A stretch of DNA of 61,211 nucleotides from Pelotomaculum sp. (GTDB lineage: Bacteria; Bacillota; Desulfotomaculia; Desulfotomaculales; Pelotomaculaceae), in the NCBI GenBank assembly GCA_018435055.1, contig JAHDOA010000028.1:1-61211 (forward strand), written 5' to 3'. Within the stretch, counting starts at the first letter, position 1, and every line of letters starts with the position of its first letter. Positions 60,291-61,211 of the stretch are shown here, one piece after another. The notes below the pieces were generated by a model that saw only the letters and a list, made by a program, of their open reading frames with translations, ran no database searches and had not been told where the DNA came from. The translations under genes were made by a program, and so were the position numbers.

Positions 60291-61211
60291 GTGGCCCATA
60301 TCTCCACCATTCGCTACAAATACAAAAAAACTGGTATCGGAGCGGTAGACAACCTCGGCGCGCAATTAGAAAAGGTGTTCAAAGGCGCCCGGCAGGGGAG
60401 CATTGAAACGAAGTACCGCTACATTGCCGCCGCCGAAAGGTTTGTCAAATTTGTAGGGATACATTTTAAGCTGAAAAAGATCCAAAATATCCAGGATAAA
60501 CACCTTGAAGCCTTTGCCGTCAGCCTGAAAAGCCGCCAGTGCAGCGACAAATATATAAAAAACGAGCTGGCCGGAATAAGATACCTGCACCGTCAGCTTC
60601 CGCAGGCAAGGTATAGCCTAAAAGATAGCAAGACAGCAAATAAAGAAATGGGTCTAGGCAGCACTCCTGATGGCCGGGCGGATAGGGCCTGGACGGAAGA
60701 TGAGCTGTCCCAAATGAAAAATGAAGCCATATTACGTGGCCACCATGACATTGCCGGGATATTGGAGGCTATCAGGACAACGGGAATGAGATTGGACGAA
60801 GCGGCCAGCATCCGGCGCTCTGCGGTCGAGGACGCATTGAGAACCGGCGTATTGGAATTGAAAAACACCAAGGGCGGCCGCCCCAGGAGCGTACCACTCA
60901 CCGAAAGGTCTAAAGCAATTCTGGATAAAGCCTTGAAGAACTCTGCCCGGGGAGATTACGCTTTCACTCCGGCTGGTGTAAAGGTCCATGTTTATGAGAA
61001 AAAAATAAAGAACTTTATTTACAATCACCGCAAGGTAATTCAAGAACAGGAAAGAAGCGCTACCGGTCACAACCTGGACACTGGCGACAGGGGCGCTCTT
61101 ACTCCCCACGGTTTGCGGCACACGTTTGCCCGTGAATATATCGCCCGCCGGTACAAGGAATATTTGTCGGCAGGTATTTCTGCAGCTACAGCCTCGGCCA
61201 GGGCCAGGAAA
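60291..61211 (+). CDS. Tyrosine recombinase/integrase, 3' end outside window
   Basis: About 307 codons visible and no stop. N-terminal SAM-like DNA-binding domain (residues 1-110: YRYIAAAERFVKFVG, YIKNELAGIRYLHRQL). Catalytic domain: first Arg in TTGMRLDEAASIRR near residue 164, Lys in LKNTKGGRPRSVPLTERS near 192, and HxxR in LTPHGLRHTFARE near residue 280. The final His and Tyr lie beyond the window. GTG 60291 is the likely start; its AAGGGG site is unusually close. Architecture resembles Integrase_1 prophage integrases. Likely mobilises the accessory region. Confidence 0.88.
   Translation, partial: MAHISTIRYKYKKTGIGAVDNLGAQLEKVFKGARQGSIETKYRYIAAAERFVKFVGIHFKLKKIQNIQDKHLEAFAVSLKSRQCSDKYIKNELAGIRYLHRQLPQARYSLKDSKTANKEMGLGSTPDGRADRAWTEDELSQMKNEAILRGHHDIAGILEAIRTTGMRLDEAASIRRSAVEDALRTGVLELKNTKGGRPRSVPLTERSKAILDKALKNSARGDYAFTPAGVKVHVYEKKIKNFIYNHRKVIQEQERSATGHNLDTGDRGALTPHGLRHTFAREYIARRYKEYLSAGISAATASARARK

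Overview
The window looks like a piece of a spore-forming, anaerobic Clostridia chromosome, most like the Peptococcaceae/Desulfotomaculum-Pelotomaculum group. The reasons are sporulation and germination genes (spmA, spmB, spoIIP, spoIVA, a gerA-gerB-gerC set), the ispH-rpsA fusion, frequent TTG starts with strong Shine-Dalgarno sites, a high-molecular-weight rubredoxin and an archaeal-type homocysteine synthesis set. The assignment is inference from gene content; no 16S gene is present.

Layout. Positions 1-140 are the 3' end (domains V-VI) of a group II intron. From 300 to 22.6 kb runs a core, nearly all plus-strand, block: spmAB, rluB, two unknown genes, a hutP-like gene, chorismate mutase, DAHP synthase, tyrA, aroA, cmk, plsC, ispH-rpsA, DUF1614, spoIIP, YIEGIA and its small partner, two DUF3189 genes, a DUF512 radical SAM protein, der, plsY, gpsA and spoIVA. 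From 22.6 to 31 kb come two small membrane proteins, hom-thrB-lysC, a minus-strand ApgM-type phosphomutase ('proposed homoserine kinase' family) and an AtuA/DUF4387 pair. An IS110-family element (31.1-32.8 kb) with a long non-coding 3' end follows.

From 33 to 55.7 kb are a copper-amine-oxidase-like secreted protein, the rubredoxin fusion, rtcB, the ger operon (minus), a hydrolase, a nitroreductase, hslO, yedF, dinB, a spore/cell-wall amidase whose C-terminal repeat domain is broken, and the minus-strand DUF39-NIL ferredoxin-UPF0280 operon under a clear SAM-I riboswitch. Then come an XRE/S24 repressor, small proteins, and a GT2-GtrA-PIG-V-like glycosylation cluster with a methyltransferase. 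Aspartate-family genes (lysC, hom, thrB) and the SAM-controlled homocysteine operon together suggest that methionine sulfur is introduced at the level of aspartate semialdehyde.

From 55,746 (tRNA-Pro) to the end is accessory DNA: a replication-initiator-like HTH protein, small antitoxin-like proteins and a tyrosine integrase running off the window. Its most striking content is two large gene-free transcription units. The first (about 57,082-57,675, ~0.6 kb) has its own promoter, several long hairpins (three consecutive ones end in a UAG triloop) and a closing terminator-like hairpin. The second (about 58,734-59,647, ~0.9 kb) has a consensus promoter (TTTACA-17-TATAAT), a perfect T-tailed terminator, five hairpins with different stems but the same apex (AU bulge, GC pair, GMUGA loop), and a 14+12 bp long-arm hairpin. 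I regard both as large structured non-coding RNAs of a mobile element, either divergent members of classes such as GOLLD/ROOL or new. Structure predictions here are by eye, and no database search was possible.
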